Positions 18,438 to 27,820 are shown, counted from the first letter of the stretch. The stretch is DNA of 59,446 nt from Fibrobacter succinogenes (GCA_902794535.1 CADBHQ010000012.1:1-59446); one strand, 5' to 3'. Translations and numbers: made by a program. The notes: generated by a model from the letters alone, not told the origin.

Positions 18438-19498
18438 TTACCCGAGTCATTGACCGCAATTTTGCCAACATGCGCCTCGATCGTTTTTTGCGCAAGGCAT
18501 TCCCCGACGAATCGCTGTCGGTCTTTTTCGCCGTTATTCGCAAAAAGAAAATCCGTGTGAATGGCGTTGTGGGCAAGGCGAATCAGATGTTGCAAGAAGG
18601 CGACACCGTCTGCATCTATGAGAACTTTAAGAGCGTCGATGCGGATTCCCAAGACGCCACCAATGTCATCCAATTCCCCGCTAGCCAAAACGAAGAAGCA
18701 AAATCTAACGCAGGTTTTGCAAAAGCTAAATCGACCTGGGGCAAGAGCGCCTCTTCTGCCGAAAAACAATCCGGCTGGGGCGCAAAGGAACTCGACATTG
18801 TCATTCAAACCGAAGACTATGTGGTCGTGAACAAACCCTCGGGCCTTGCAAGTCAACCGGGCTCCGGCACTCGCCCCGGCGAGAGCCTTGTAGAATACCT
18901 GTGGGAATGGGGCCGCCGCGAAGGGCTCGACTTTAAGCCTACCATCGCCCACCGCCTCGACCAAGAAACTTCCGGCATGATTATCGCCGCCCTCCACGGC
19001 GACACGCTCCGCGACTTTACGCGCATGATTCGCGAACACGAAGTCGACAAGTTCTATTACGCCCTCGTCAAAGGGAACCTCAAGAAAGACAAGGGAACCA
19101 TCGACGAGACGCTCACCCGCACCGATGCCGCCAAGGGCAGCAAAATGAAGGTCGGCGAAACCGGCAAGGACGCTCAGAAGGCAATCACGCATTACCGCGT
19201 CAAGCAGCATTACGAAGGTTACGACCTCGTGAAAATCAAACTGGAAACGGGCCGTATGCACCAGATTCGCGCCCATTTTGCAAGCATCGGTCACCCGCTC
19301 CTCGGCGACACCCGCTACGGCGATTTCGCGCTCAACCGCGAAGTCAAAAAGCAACTCGGGCTCCACCGCCTCTTCTTGCACAGTTGCCGTTTGGAATTTG
19401 TATGGCATGGTGATAAAATCGTACTTGATTGCCCACTTCCTAAGGAACTGCAAAGCGTCGTGGACCAGCTAAAGCCTATCCGCCACGAACACCGATAA
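18434..19498 (+). CDS. RluA-family pseudouridine synthase (RluC-like)
   Basis: A 354-residue RNA-modifying enzyme that isomerises uridine to pseudouridine, most likely in 23S rRNA. An N-terminal S4 RNA-binding domain (residues 1-75, RLDRFLRKAFPDESL) is followed by a 40-residue low-complexity linker. The catalytic domain has D176 in HRLDQETSGMI, the family's active-site motif, and the later GRMHQIRAHFASIGHPLLGD block. It is co-translated with the upstream flavoprotein through a 4-base overlap. Site specificity cannot be read from sequence. Confidence 0.94.
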   Translation: MITRVIDRNFANMRLDRFLRKAFPDESLSVFFAVIRKKKIRVNGVVGKANQMLQEGDTVCIYENFKSVDADSQDATNVIQFPASQNEEAKSNAGFAKAKSTWGKSASSAEKQSGWGAKELDIVIQTEDYVVVNKPSGLASQPGSGTRPGESLVEYLWEWGRREGLDFKPTIAHRLDQETSGMIIAALHGDTLRDFTRMIREHEVDKFYYALVKGNLKKDKGTIDETLTRTDAAKGSKMKVGETGKDAQKAITHYRVKQHYEGYDLVKIKLETGRMHQIRAHFASIGHPLLGDTRYGDFALNREVKKQLGLHRLFLHSCRLEFVWHGDKIVLDCPLPKELQSVVDQLKPIRHEHR

Positions 19499-19575
19499 GA
19501 ACTTCTAGACTTTTCTCCGCCTCCCAAAAATTTTTTGTACTTTTACAAAGGGATCGGGAGGTCTAAGGAGAAAAT

Positions 19576-22407
19576 ATGAAGTTTCTTTTGGCACTCATTG
19601 TGTCCCTCTATTTTATTGCTTGTAGCAATAGCGAATCGTTTACGCCTCCCGTAGACGAGACTGCCGTTTTGCCCGTCATTGACACAACCGAGGTCACTCC
19701 CGCTTCAGAAGATACCATTCAAAACGATTCTACTCAAGAAATCGAAGGAATGCTTCGTCTCTCCGGCGACAAGGTCATGTTGGGAACCAATGACAAATCT
19801 TTTAAAGCCAACGAACGCCCCGCCATGAAAGTCTCACTGAATTACGATTTTTACATGGACATTCACGAAGTCACTTGTGACGAATACGCAAGCATTGCCA
19901 AAAAAGCAGGACTCAAGACCTTCGGCAAATGCGAAAACGACAGTCTCCCCCTCACCGACATTACCTACTACGACGCCATCCTTTTTGCAAACGCCAAAAG
20001 TAAACTCGAAGACCGCGACACCGTATACACCTATCGCAGCGCCATCTTCGACGACGAAAAGCACTGCACCAATCTAGAAGGATTCGCATTTCATGCCGAT
20101 GTCGAAGGCTACCGACTCCCGACCGAAGCGGAATGGGTCTACGCGGCAACAAAAGCGTGGAATGCCAAGAACAGCTGGAACAACGGCAATTCCGAATATA
20201 AACTTCACCCAGTCTGTAGCATGGGAACAGACTCCGCTGGGTTCTGCGATATGGCTGGGAATGCCATGGAATGGGTAAACGACTGGCTCGGACAATTCCA
20301 CGACACGACTGTTACCAACTATGTGGGGGCACCCGATGGTGGCGATACGGGTGAAAGAATCGTCAAAGGCGGAAGCTACAATTCAAGTTCTGTAGAAGTC
20401 AACCCCTATAGCCGTGGCGACGTCTACACGGTCACCTCCTCAACGCGGGCTGAATACGTAGGATTCCGTCTTGCTCTCGGAAAAATTCCAAACGCATTAT
20501 GGATGAGTAACGACGGACACTCTACGGCAAGCATCGTCACGCCCACCGCGAACTCCGAAACAGTCAAGAATTTCACAAGAACATACAATGCGAAGCTCGC
20601 TTTCCGTAACGATGTCAGCGGCAAAATCAACTACATCGACTACCTCGACGGAACACTTTCCGTCAAAGAACTTTCTAACGACATCAACGCTTACCATCCA
20701 GAAATTTCTCCTGACGGAAACTGGATTGCATTCAGCACCGTCTACGAAGGAATCAGCGGAACATCGTCTGTCTACGTGCAACGCCTCGATGCCGAAGACG
20801 CTTCGGAGGTCATCAAACTGAACGTTAAAAGTGCGGCCATTCCCCGCTGGCATATTCTCGAAAGCGGGGACACCGCCATTGTGTACGTGACCGACGCCGG
20901 CAACAACAAGGAGGAATCGGCATTCAAGGCCGCTTCCACTTGGCAGGTAACCTTTGCGAACGGCAAGTTCGGTACACCGCAGAAACTGTTCGACGGAACT
21001 TACCACGGCGGCATCAGTGAAGACGAAAAAATCGCAGTATCGGGAGCAAGATTACTCCGTGCACGAATCTCGGGAAAAGATAAAATCTGGTACAATAAGG
21101 AACAAGCCTGTAACGTTTCTCTCGCACAGGATGGCAGCAAGCGAGTCGCTTTCCTGGACTTCGGCGGAGAAACCGGCAAAAAATTTGTCGGAAGCAAATA
21201 TGCGACACACCAAAGAATTTTAATCGCCGATAGCACCGGAAAACTGATTCAGACCATCAGGGCTCCCGAAGGTTACACCTTCGACCATTCCGAATGGAGT
21301 ACCGATGGAGAAAACACAAACATCGTTGCAACCCTTACCAACATAAATGGCGCCCATACCAAAATCGTCCTGATCAACCCCATTGACAGCAGCATTATCG
21401 ATTTGGCCGAAGGCGATGAACTTTGGCACCCCAACCTGTGGGTCAAGAAAGTACAAAAGATTATTCCATCAACAGAAGATTCTGCCGAAGTCGACACGAC
21501 ATTCCATCTCGACCCAGACAGTGCTGGTGTTTATTACACATCGAACGCAAGCGACAAAGCATTAATCATGCGTTACAAGATGGAACTTCTTTGGCAATAC
21601 AAAGATTCTGCAAATACAGTCATTCTTGGTTCATCTCGTCCCAAAAACAGCCTAATTCCAAAACAATTAAGCAATCAGTTCTTTGCAATAAACTTGGCAA
21701 GTTCATATTTTTCTATCAACGAAAGTCACTATATCTTTTTCAATTATCTTCAACCACACTTAAAACAACTCAAATATCTCATTGTTTCTCTTGATATTGA
21801 CATGTGGTGGAAGAAATACAACAGTTATAAAAATTTCTTCTACAAAGACCATCTGAAAATACCCGGTTACGTTTATGACAAAAATCATCTTTTTTGGAAA
21901 GACAGCGTTCCTCAAGATTTGTATAAATACACCTATGAATCCATTGGTTCCAATTATTATGCAAAAATGTTTAGAGAATCACGAGGTTACCAGCAATTTG
22001 ACAATTCAATTGGTTGGGAAGAAAATCCGCCCTTATTCCATGACAGCACCTGGATGCAAGACACCGTTTCTCTTTACGATAAATCACTCAAATTACTTAA
22101 AGAAATCGTTATTGAGAGTAATAAAAAGAACATCTATGTTATTGGGATTATCTTTCCACAAAGTCCTGCCTACAAAAACTCAGGGTCTTTTGGTTGCTAT
22201 GGGCTTCAACGTAGCTTAGCCCCATCGGTCTTAGAAGACCTTATCAACTTAGGCCTAGAAAATCCAAATTTCATTATAATGGACGAAAATAAAATGGGAG
22301 ATCACGACTATACAAATGAAATGGCACGAGATAGGGATCATTTATCTCATACAGGAGCTTTACAAATCACTCACCGCCTCGATTCCTTATTGAGAACCTT
22401 GGAATAA
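19576..22407 (+). CDS. TIGR02171-family lipoprotein: FGE-like, propeller-like and SGNH-like modules
   Basis: A 943-residue predicted lipoprotein (LIVSLYFIACSNS) of the Fibrobacter paralogous family TIGR02171. Residues about 50-310 resemble the formylglycine-generating-enzyme/sulfatase-modifying fold (DIHEVTCDEYASIAKKAG, GYRLPTEAEWVYA, GNAMEWVNDW, GGSYNSSSVEVNPYSR). Residues 340-640 look like TolB-type propeller repeats (YHPEISPDGNWIAFSTVYEG). The last 290 residues have features of SGNH hydrolases: VILGSSRPKNS early and DRDHLSHTGA at the end. DNA for this last module is visibly AT-richer. The function is unknown. GGGAGGTCTAAGGAG precedes the ATG. Confidence 0.8.
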   Translation: MKFLLALIVSLYFIACSNSESFTPPVDETAVLPVIDTTEVTPASEDTIQNDSTQEIEGMLRLSGDKVMLGTNDKSFKANERPAMKVSLNYDFYMDIHEVTCDEYASIAKKAGLKTFGKCENDSLPLTDITYYDAILFANAKSKLEDRDTVYTYRSAIFDDEKHCTNLEGFAFHADVEGYRLPTEAEWVYAATKAWNAKNSWNNGNSEYKLHPVCSMGTDSAGFCDMAGNAMEWVNDWLGQFHDTTVTNYVGAPDGGDTGERIVKGGSYNSSSVEVNPYSRGDVYTVTSSTRAEYVGFRLALGKIPNALWMSNDGHSTASIVTPTANSETVKNFTRTYNAKLAFRNDVSGKINYIDYLDGTLSVKELSNDINAYHPEISPDGNWIAFSTVYEGISGTSSVYVQRLDAEDASEVIKLNVKSAAIPRWHILESGDTAIVYVTDAGNNKEESAFKAASTWQVTFANGKFGTPQKLFDGTYHGGISEDEKIAVSGARLLRARISGKDKIWYNKEQACNVSLAQDGSKRVAFLDFGGETGKKFVGSKYATHQRILIADSTGKLIQTIRAPEGYTFDHSEWSTDGENTNIVATLTNINGAHTKIVLINPIDSSIIDLAEGDELWHPNLWVKKVQKIIPSTEDSAEVDTTFHLDPDSAGVYYTSNASDKALIMRYKMELLWQYKDSANTVILGSSRPKNSLIPKQLSNQFFAINLASSYFSINESHYIFFNYLQPHLKQLKYLIVSLDIDMWWKKYNSYKNFFYKDHLKIPGYVYDKNHLFWKDSVPQDLYKYTYESIGSNYYAKMFRESRGYQQFDNSIGWEENPPLFHDSTWMQDTVSLYDKSLKLLKEIVIESNKKNIYVIGIIFPQSPAYKNSGSFGCYGLQRSLAPSVLEDLINLGLENPNFIIMDENKMGDHDYTNEMARDRDHLSHTGALQITHRLDSLLRTLE

Positions 22408-22504
22408 TTTTTCTAAATTTACCACCGAAATTTAAGCAGGCACGTGTTTTGCATGCGGGTCGTTTTGAAGCACCCGGCAAAATCCGTGCAAAAAAGGAAT
22501 AAAG

Positions 22505-24952
22505 ATGAAAGTTTCTTTGAATTGGCTCAGACGTCATGTGGATCTTCCGGAAAATGCGGAAGAAGTTGCAAAGGCATTGACCTCCATCGGCTTGGAAGTC
22601 GAAGGTACCGAAGAACCGGGCAAGGTTTATGAAAAGCTCGTTGTGGCAAAGGTTCTGACCTGCGAAGCCCACCCGGACAGCGACCACTTGCACATCACGA
22701 CCGTCAATAACGGCAAAGAAACCATCCAGGTTGTTTGCGGCGCCCCGAACGTAGCCGCCGGCCAGACCGTGGTGCTTGCCCCGATCGGTGCAGAACTTCC
22801 GCTCCCCGACGGCACCATGCTCAAGATGAAGAAGTCTAAGATTCGCGGCGTCGAAAGCTTCGGCATGATTTGCGCCGAAGACGAAATCGGCCTCAGCGAC
22901 GACCACGCCGGTATCATGGTTCTCGACGACAGCATTCCTGCTGGCACCCCGTTCGTGAGCCTCGGCCTCTACGACGTCTGCTTTGAGCTGAACGTGACCC
23001 CGAACCGCCCGGACGCCCTCAGTCACCGTGGCGTGGCCCGCGAACTCGCTGCCAAGTTCGGCCGTCCGCTCAAGCCGCTCGCCTACGAACTCAAGGAAGA
23101 TTCCGAAGCCGCCAGCTCTGCTATCAGCCTCGAAGTGGTTCCGGGCTGCGGTTGCTCCCGCTATGTGGGCCGCGTCATCAAGGACGTGAAGGTTGAAAAG
23201 TCTCCGGCATGGCTCGCCAAGCTTTTGCATGCCGTTGGCATGAACAGCATCAACAACGTGGTCGACATCACGAACTTCATTCTGATGGACGTGGGTCAGC
23301 CGCTCCACAGCTTCGACATGGACCAGTTGCATGGCAACAAGATTAAGGTCCGCCGCGCCGTGAAGGGCGAAAAGATTGAAACCATCGACCACACCGCTCA
23401 CGAACTGCTGGAAAGCGACCTCGTGATTTGCGACGGCGACCGTCCGGCTTGCGTAGCCGGCGTGATGGGCGGCGTTGAATCCGAAATTGTCGATGCCACC
23501 AAGAACGTATTCCTCGAAAGCGCCTGGTTCAACCCGACCATCGTCCGCAAGCAGGCCAAGCGTCTCTGCATCTCGACGGATTCCAGCTACCGCTTCGAAC
23601 GCGAAATTGACTTTACTACCCAGGACGAATACAGCCGCTACGCCTGCGCCATGATTCAGGAAGTCGCGGGTGGCCGCATTCTCAAGGGCGCCGTCGAATA
23701 CACCGGCGACGACCACAAGAAGAATTTGAACGAAGTCACGCTCCGCACTGCCCGCGCCGAAAAAGTCATCGGCATGAAGATTGCCGCAGCTGACATCGAA
23801 AAGTACCTCACGGGTATCGCCCTCGAAGTCGTGAAGAAAGATGCCGAATCCATCACCTTCAAGATTCCGGGTTACCGCCCCGACCTCGAACGCGAAGTCG
23901 ACCTCATCGAAGAAGTCGCCCGCCTTATCGGTTTCGACAACATCCCGTACACGCTGCCGAGCTTCAAGATGCAGCCGAACGAACTTCCGCCGATCGAAGT
24001 CCTGAACCGCAAGATCCGCAAGACCTTGTCTGCAATGGGTCTGCACGAATGCTTGAGCCTGCGCTTTACGAGCAAGGCCCGCACCGAAGCTCTGTTCGGC
24101 GCCCCAAATAACGACAATAGTGACGACCGCCGCAGCAAGCCCGCAGCGCTCCTCAACCCGCTTTCCGACGAACTCGGCGTGGTTCCGACAAGCCTCCTCC
24201 CGAACTTGCTCAAGAGCGTTGCCGAAAACGAAAAGAACCGCCCCGGTTCCGTTCGCTTGTTCGAAGTGGCCAAGGGCCAGTTCAAGCGCGACCGCAAGGA
24301 CGTGCGCGATCCGGGCTTCGACGAATCGAACCTCGTCGCCCTCACGGTTGCAGGCGCCTTCGACGTGAACCCGCTCAACGACAAGCCCGCCCAGATTGAC
24401 TTTGCCGCCTTCAAGGGCCTGGCGCAGAGCTTCCTCAAGCGCGTCGGTCTCGTCGTAGAATTCCGCGTTCCGGCCAAGCCCGAAATCTTCTTGCACCCGG
24501 GCAAGCAAGTCGAAGTCCTCGCCGACGGCGTGGTGCTCGGCACCATGGGTGAACTCCACCCGACCGCCATGGCCGCCTTCGATATCGGCTACACCACCTA
24601 CGTGATGGAACTCGACATGGACAAGATGGAACACGCTACCCACAAAAAGATCGTGTTCGAACCGTTCAGCCGCCAGGTACCGTCTAGCCGCGACATTTCT
24701 ATCGAAGTCGAAAAGACCATGACTCACGAGCAGATTCTCGCCCGCATCAAAGGTCTGAACCCGAAGAACCTCGCGAAAATTACACTCAAGAGCATCTACG
24801 AAGGCGACAAGATCGAAGCCGGCAAGAAGAACCTGGTCTACAGCCTGACCTACCAGGCCATGGACCGCACCCTTACCGACGACGAAGTCAACAAGGCACA
24901 CAACAAGCTGCGTGACAAGCTCATCGCTAACGGCGACATCGTGCTGAGATAG
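22505..24952 (+). CDS. pheT: Phenylalanine--tRNA ligase beta subunit
   Basis: Beta subunit of the alpha2-beta2 phenylalanyl-tRNA synthetase, 815 residues as in the family. Domain order is visible: N-terminal segment MKVSLNWLRRHVDLP; EMAP-II-like tRNA-binding domain with HPDSDHLH; B3/B4 editing region with ELNVTPNRPDALSHRGVARE; B5 with PGYRPDLEREVDLIEEVAR; and a C-terminal anticodon-binding (FDX-ACB) domain with FSRQVPSSRDISIEV. The alpha-subunit gene pheS is not next to it. A terminator follows, embedded between inverted repeats. Confidence 0.97.
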   Translation: MKVSLNWLRRHVDLPENAEEVAKALTSIGLEVEGTEEPGKVYEKLVVAKVLTCEAHPDSDHLHITTVNNGKETIQVVCGAPNVAAGQTVVLAPIGAELPLPDGTMLKMKKSKIRGVESFGMICAEDEIGLSDDHAGIMVLDDSIPAGTPFVSLGLYDVCFELNVTPNRPDALSHRGVARELAAKFGRPLKPLAYELKEDSEAASSAISLEVVPGCGCSRYVGRVIKDVKVEKSPAWLAKLLHAVGMNSINNVVDITNFILMDVGQPLHSFDMDQLHGNKIKVRRAVKGEKIETIDHTAHELLESDLVICDGDRPACVAGVMGGVESEIVDATKNVFLESAWFNPTIVRKQAKRLCISTDSSYRFEREIDFTTQDEYSRYACAMIQEVAGGRILKGAVEYTGDDHKKNLNEVTLRTARAEKVIGMKIAAADIEKYLTGIALEVVKKDAESITFKIPGYRPDLEREVDLIEEVARLIGFDNIPYTLPSFKMQPNELPPIEVLNRKIRKTLSAMGLHECLSLRFTSKARTEALFGAPNNDNSDDRRSKPAALLNPLSDELGVVPTSLLPNLLKSVAENEKNRPGSVRLFEVAKGQFKRDRKDVRDPGFDESNLVALTVAGAFDVNPLNDKPAQIDFAAFKGLAQSFLKRVGLVVEFRVPAKPEIFLHPGKQVEVLADGVVLGTMGELHPTAMAAFDIGYTTYVMELDMDKMEHATHKKIVFEPFSRQVPSSRDISIEVEKTMTHEQILARIKGLNPKNLAKITLKSIYEGDKIEAGKKNLVYSLTYQAMDRTLTDDEVNKAHNKLRDKLIANGDIVLR

Positions 24953-25090
24953 AGCTATGAGGTCGGCGTAAACGCCTCTGAGGTCGCTACGCTTTGGGCC
25001 TTGAGCATTTATAATAAAAGCCCCTGCAAAGGGGCTCATTTTTTTCTCATAGCTCACAACTCAAAGGGCCGTAAGGCCCGACCTCATCGC
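24953..25090. repeat. Inverted repeat pair flanking the pheT terminator
   Basis: AGCTATGAG (24953-24961) and CTCATAGCT (25046-25054) are 9-bp inverted arms. Each is followed inward or outward by ATGAGGTCGG-type phrases and a short hairpin (GGCG-TAAA-CGCC on the left, GGGCC-GTAA-GGCCC on the right). It looks like two inverted copies of an extragenic repeat around the terminator. Confidence 0.5.
25016..25046. terminator. Bidirectional terminator between pheT and the convergent small gene
   Basis: A 7-bp stem AGCCCCT / AGGGGCT with a GCAA loop. T7 follows on the plus strand and TTTTATT on the minus strand, serving both convergent genes. Confidence 0.88.
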
Positions 25091-25467
25091 TATTCCAGCG
25101 CTTCGCGAATCTGCTGAATAAAGTCCATTTCTTCAGGGGAGACATTGCTTTCGTTATCGTCTTCTTTAGAAGCGTTCGCCACGCGAAGCATGGATTCCAG
25201 CACCTTGCTCTTGAATTCGCCAGACTCATTCTTGAGGGCTTCAATGCAAGCAGCAGCGCGATCCTTGGCGGACTTGAACTTGGCGTAGGTATTGTTGAAA
25301 TCGTCCCACGAAACATCCGGGGTCACTTCATCATGAATCGCATCGAGCGTATCACTTTCGGCTTCTGTTGCCGAAGTGGAACCATCCAACAATTTTTCAG
25401 TTTCAGTTTCGTGATACAGGCATGCCACCTGCCAAGAAAGAATCAAAAGAGCCAAATTAGGATTCAT
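25090..25467 (-). CDS. Small acidic protein of unknown function
   Basis: A 125-residue protein I do not recognise. It starts with a short hydrophobic stretch (MNPNLALLILSWQVACLY) that could be a weak signal or lipid anchor with Cys16. The remainder is acidic and mainly helical (TPDVSWDDFNNTYAKFKSAKDRAAACIEALKNES, EEMDFIQQIREALE). It is a monocistronic gene convergent with pheT, and CGAGGTTTACG precedes the start. Confidence 0.6.
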   Translation of the reverse strand: MNPNLALLILSWQVACLYHETETEKLLDGSTSATEAESDTLDAIHDEVTPDVSWDDFNNTYAKFKSAKDRAAACIEALKNESGEFKSKVLESMLRVANASKEDDNESNVSPEEMDFIQQIREALE

Positions 25468-25509
25468 CGTAAACCTCGCTAGTTATCTCGGACAAATAAT
25501 ACAAAAAAT

Positions 25510-25590
25510 GTTGAATGTGAAATGTGAAATGAGGAATGTGGAATTGGCCAATCCACATCAGTCATTACACATCTCACACTTTTTTACTAT
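25510..25590. repeat. AT-rich extended imperfect inverted repeat
   Basis: Tandem phrases (GTGAAATGTGAAATGAGGAATG) run into TGTGGAATTGGCCAATCCACA and then complementary phrases (CAGTCATTACACATCTCACA). Together they form a long imperfect hairpin upstream of dnaX. Related phrases occur at 9366-9480. Confidence 0.5.
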
Positions 25591-25649
25591 ATGGCGTTCT
25601 TTCAGAACGCATATAGTACGGCTCGGCAATGTCAAAATAACAAGTTATT

Positions 25650-25678
25650 TTGCCGCTGCTCTCGCCTTTTACTATATT
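25650..25678 (+). promoter_or_regulatory. dnaX promoter, TTGCCG-N17-TATATT
   Basis: -35-like TTGCCG at 25650-25655, 17 bases, then TATATT at 25673-25678. The start codon A is 8 bases after the box, which implies little or no 5' leader. Confidence 0.55.
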
Positions 25679-25685
25679 CCCGCAC

Positions 25686-27446
25686 ATGGCATACGTAGCA
25701 ATGGCCCGTAAGTGGCGTCCGCAATCTTTCGCCGACATGGTCGGTCAGGAACATATCGCAAAAACCCTTCAAAACGCAATCGAAGGGGGCAGACTCCACC
25801 ATGCATTCCTGTTTACCGGAACCCGCGGCGTCGGCAAGACTACCAGTGCCAGAATCCTTGCCCGCACGCTGAACTGCAAAGGCGGCGACCCGCTGCACCC
25901 CTGTGGAGAGTGCGAAAGCTGCAAGGACATTGCCGGCGGAAACCCGATGGACGTGTTCGAAATAGATGCCGCTTCCAATACCGGCGTCGACAACATCCGC
26001 GATGTGATTGAACGCGTGCAATACCCGCCCGTTATCGGCAAATACAAGATTTTCATTATCGACGAAGTTCACATGCTTTCGACAGGAGCCTTCAACGCGC
26101 TCCTCAAAACACTCGAAGAACCGCCTGAACATGTGATTTTCATTTTTGCAACGACCGAAGTCAACAAGGTCCCGCAGACGATTCTCAGCCGCGTGCAACG
26201 CTTTGATTTCAAGCGTCTGACTATCGAACAAATCCGTAGCCGCCTGCGTTACATTTGCGAACAAGAAGGCATTAACGCAACCGACGAAGCGCTCGACATT
26301 TTCGCCGAGAAAGCCGATGGTTCCATGCGCGATGGCCTCACCTACTTTGACCAGGCCTACGCATTCACCGGCAACGAAATGAATGCCGACGCAGTCCGAG
26401 GCGTCCTCGGAATTCCGCCGGTAGAATTGTTCTTCTCGTTGATTTCCTCCATCGAAAGCCACGACCTGAAGGGCTGTTTCAAGATGGTGGACGACGCCTG
26501 CAAGCGCGGTATCGAATTCACTCCGCTCCTCGACGGATTCGGCAAATTCCTGCGCAACCTGCTTTATGCCCGTCTCGATGCATTCACCCCGGATGCATTG
26601 AACATTTCCGAAGAAATGTTCACCAAGTACAAGAGCGTGGTGCCCGAACTTAAGAACGGCGACATTCTGCGTATCAGCAAGCTTTTGATTGACTTGCAGG
26701 GAACGCTCCGTTACAGCACGAACCCGCGCCTGCTGGTAGAAACCACATTTGCCCGCATGGCATGGCTCGACAGGCTTACGGATCTAAGGCGTGCGCTTGC
26801 CGCCATCAACGACCCGAAAAGCGCCTCCGACGAGGCGTTAAAAAAAAAAGTAACTGATGTTCAAAACATGCTGGAAGCCGAGGAAGAAGCCAAGGCTTTA
26901 CAGCAGCAAGACGAAAATTCCTTTGCCGCCCTCCAAAACGGCATTGCCAGCGGTTACAATGGCGACGTTTACAGCCGTTATGAAATTTCAGCCGCCTGGG
27001 GCTCTGTAAAGGCCCGCATTGCCGACTCTGGTGATTTTGCCTTCTCGGTCGCCCTGAACGACACCGTCCTTGAAACCGGCGACTTAAAGGCCACCCCCTT
27101 CCCCATTGCACTTACCTACTTGGGCGACAACGCAAGCGACGCCTGGGGCGTAAAGCAAATGGAAGACCACCCCGAATACATGGAGCGAATCAAGCAAATG
27201 CTCGAAGAAATGCTCCAGACACCGGTGGATTTGACCCTCAAGAGCCGAGCCTTTAACGAATCGGAACTTCGAATTCGCAAACAGGCCCAAATGTCGCCCT
27301 ACCAGCTAGATTTGGAGAAAGAACCCGGACTTCAGAAGCTCAAGGAACTTTTCCAAGCCGAACTGATTTACAGTCACAAGAGCAGCCGACCCATGGCCGC
27401 ACCGCAACAAGCAGAAGGCTGTGACACCACTGAAAGTGACGAATAG
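25686..27446 (+). CDS. dnaX: DNA polymerase III subunit tau (and candidate gamma)
   Basis: Clamp-loader ATPase of the replicative polymerase. With the start at MAYVAMARKWRPQSF it has 586 residues; longer in-frame starts would overlap the promoter. Walker A is GTRGVGKTTS (about 45-54). A zinc site has Cys residues in CKGGDPLHPCGECESCKD, the DEVHMLS Walker B follows, and the SRC-type Arg is in ILSRVQRFDF. The C-terminal 200 residues are the tau-specific part. At codons 385-388 an A10 tract allows slippage to immediate stops, which would yield a gamma-like product of about 388-390 residues. ybaB follows 41 bases on, a classic pairing. Confidence 0.95.
   Translation: MAYVAMARKWRPQSFADMVGQEHIAKTLQNAIEGGRLHHAFLFTGTRGVGKTTSARILARTLNCKGGDPLHPCGECESCKDIAGGNPMDVFEIDAASNTGVDNIRDVIERVQYPPVIGKYKIFIIDEVHMLSTGAFNALLKTLEEPPEHVIFIFATTEVNKVPQTILSRVQRFDFKRLTIEQIRSRLRYICEQEGINATDEALDIFAEKADGSMRDGLTYFDQAYAFTGNEMNADAVRGVLGIPPVELFFSLISSIESHDLKGCFKMVDDACKRGIEFTPLLDGFGKFLRNLLYARLDAFTPDALNISEEMFTKYKSVVPELKNGDILRISKLLIDLQGTLRYSTNPRLLVETTFARMAWLDRLTDLRRALAAINDPKSASDEALKKKVTDVQNMLEAEEEAKALQQQDENSFAALQNGIASGYNGDVYSRYEISAAWGSVKARIADSGDFAFSVALNDTVLETGDLKATPFPIALTYLGDNASDAWGVKQMEDHPEYMERIKQMLEEMLQTPVDLTLKSRAFNESELRIRKQAQMSPYQLDLEKEPGLQKLKELFQAELIYSHKSSRPMAAPQQAEGCDTTESDE
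26820..26857 (+). promoter_or_regulatory. Candidate dnaX slippage site
   Basis: A hairpin with stem CGCCTC / GAGGCG and loop CGAC (26822-26837) abuts a run of ten A (26840-26849). The zero frame reads through. One extra A leads to a TGA two codons later, and one lost A (or two gained) leads to an immediate TAA. Confidence 0.55.
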
Positions 27447-27487
27447 TTTTCTATATTACCCCCAAAACATTTAACGAGGAAAACACT

Positions 27488-27796
27488 ATGGACATGAGCA
27501 AAATGCTTCGCGATCTCCAGAAGATGCAGAGCAAGATGATGAAGGCACAGAGCGACCTTAAGGCACAGAGCTTCGAAGCCGAAGCCGGTGGCGGAATGGT
27601 GAAAGTCGCCATGAACGGTAAGGGCGTTCTGACCATGATCAAGATCAATCCCGATGCAGTCGACAAAGACGACGTGGAAGCCCTCGAAGACCTGCTCATG
27701 GCAGCTATCAACGCCGCCGTCAAGAAAAAAGACGATGCCACCCAGGAAAGCATCAGCGGCATTACCGGCGGCATGAAAATCCCCGGTCTGATGTAG
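27488..27796 (+). CDS. ybaB: YbaB/EbfC nucleoid-associated protein
   Basis: A 102-residue DNA-binding protein of the YbaB/EbfC family, which forms dimers that coat or bend DNA. It shows MLRDLQKMQSKMMKAQSDLK at the N-terminal coiled helix, a central beta part (GGGMVKVAMNGKG), INPDAVDKDDVEALEDLLMAAINAA, and a C-terminal Gly-rich tail GGMKIPGLM. It sits 41 bases after dnaX, with ACGAGGA before ATG and a TATATT box at 27452, so it may be read both with dnaX and from its own promoter. recR, which often follows, is absent here. Confidence 0.95.
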   Translation: MDMSKMLRDLQKMQSKMMKAQSDLKAQSFEAEAGGGMVKVAMNGKGVLTMIKINPDAVDKDDVEALEDLLMAAINAAVKKKDDATQESISGITGGMKIPGLM

Positions 27797-27820
27797 TTTT
27801 CTGCTCAAATTTTCACCACC

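Noticed and set aside
22367..25057. An 896-codon open frame on the minus strand across pheT
   Set aside because: It mirrors the codon structure of pheT, whose domains are unmistakable, and its deduced protein has the low-complexity V/H/D-rich look of an antisense shadow.
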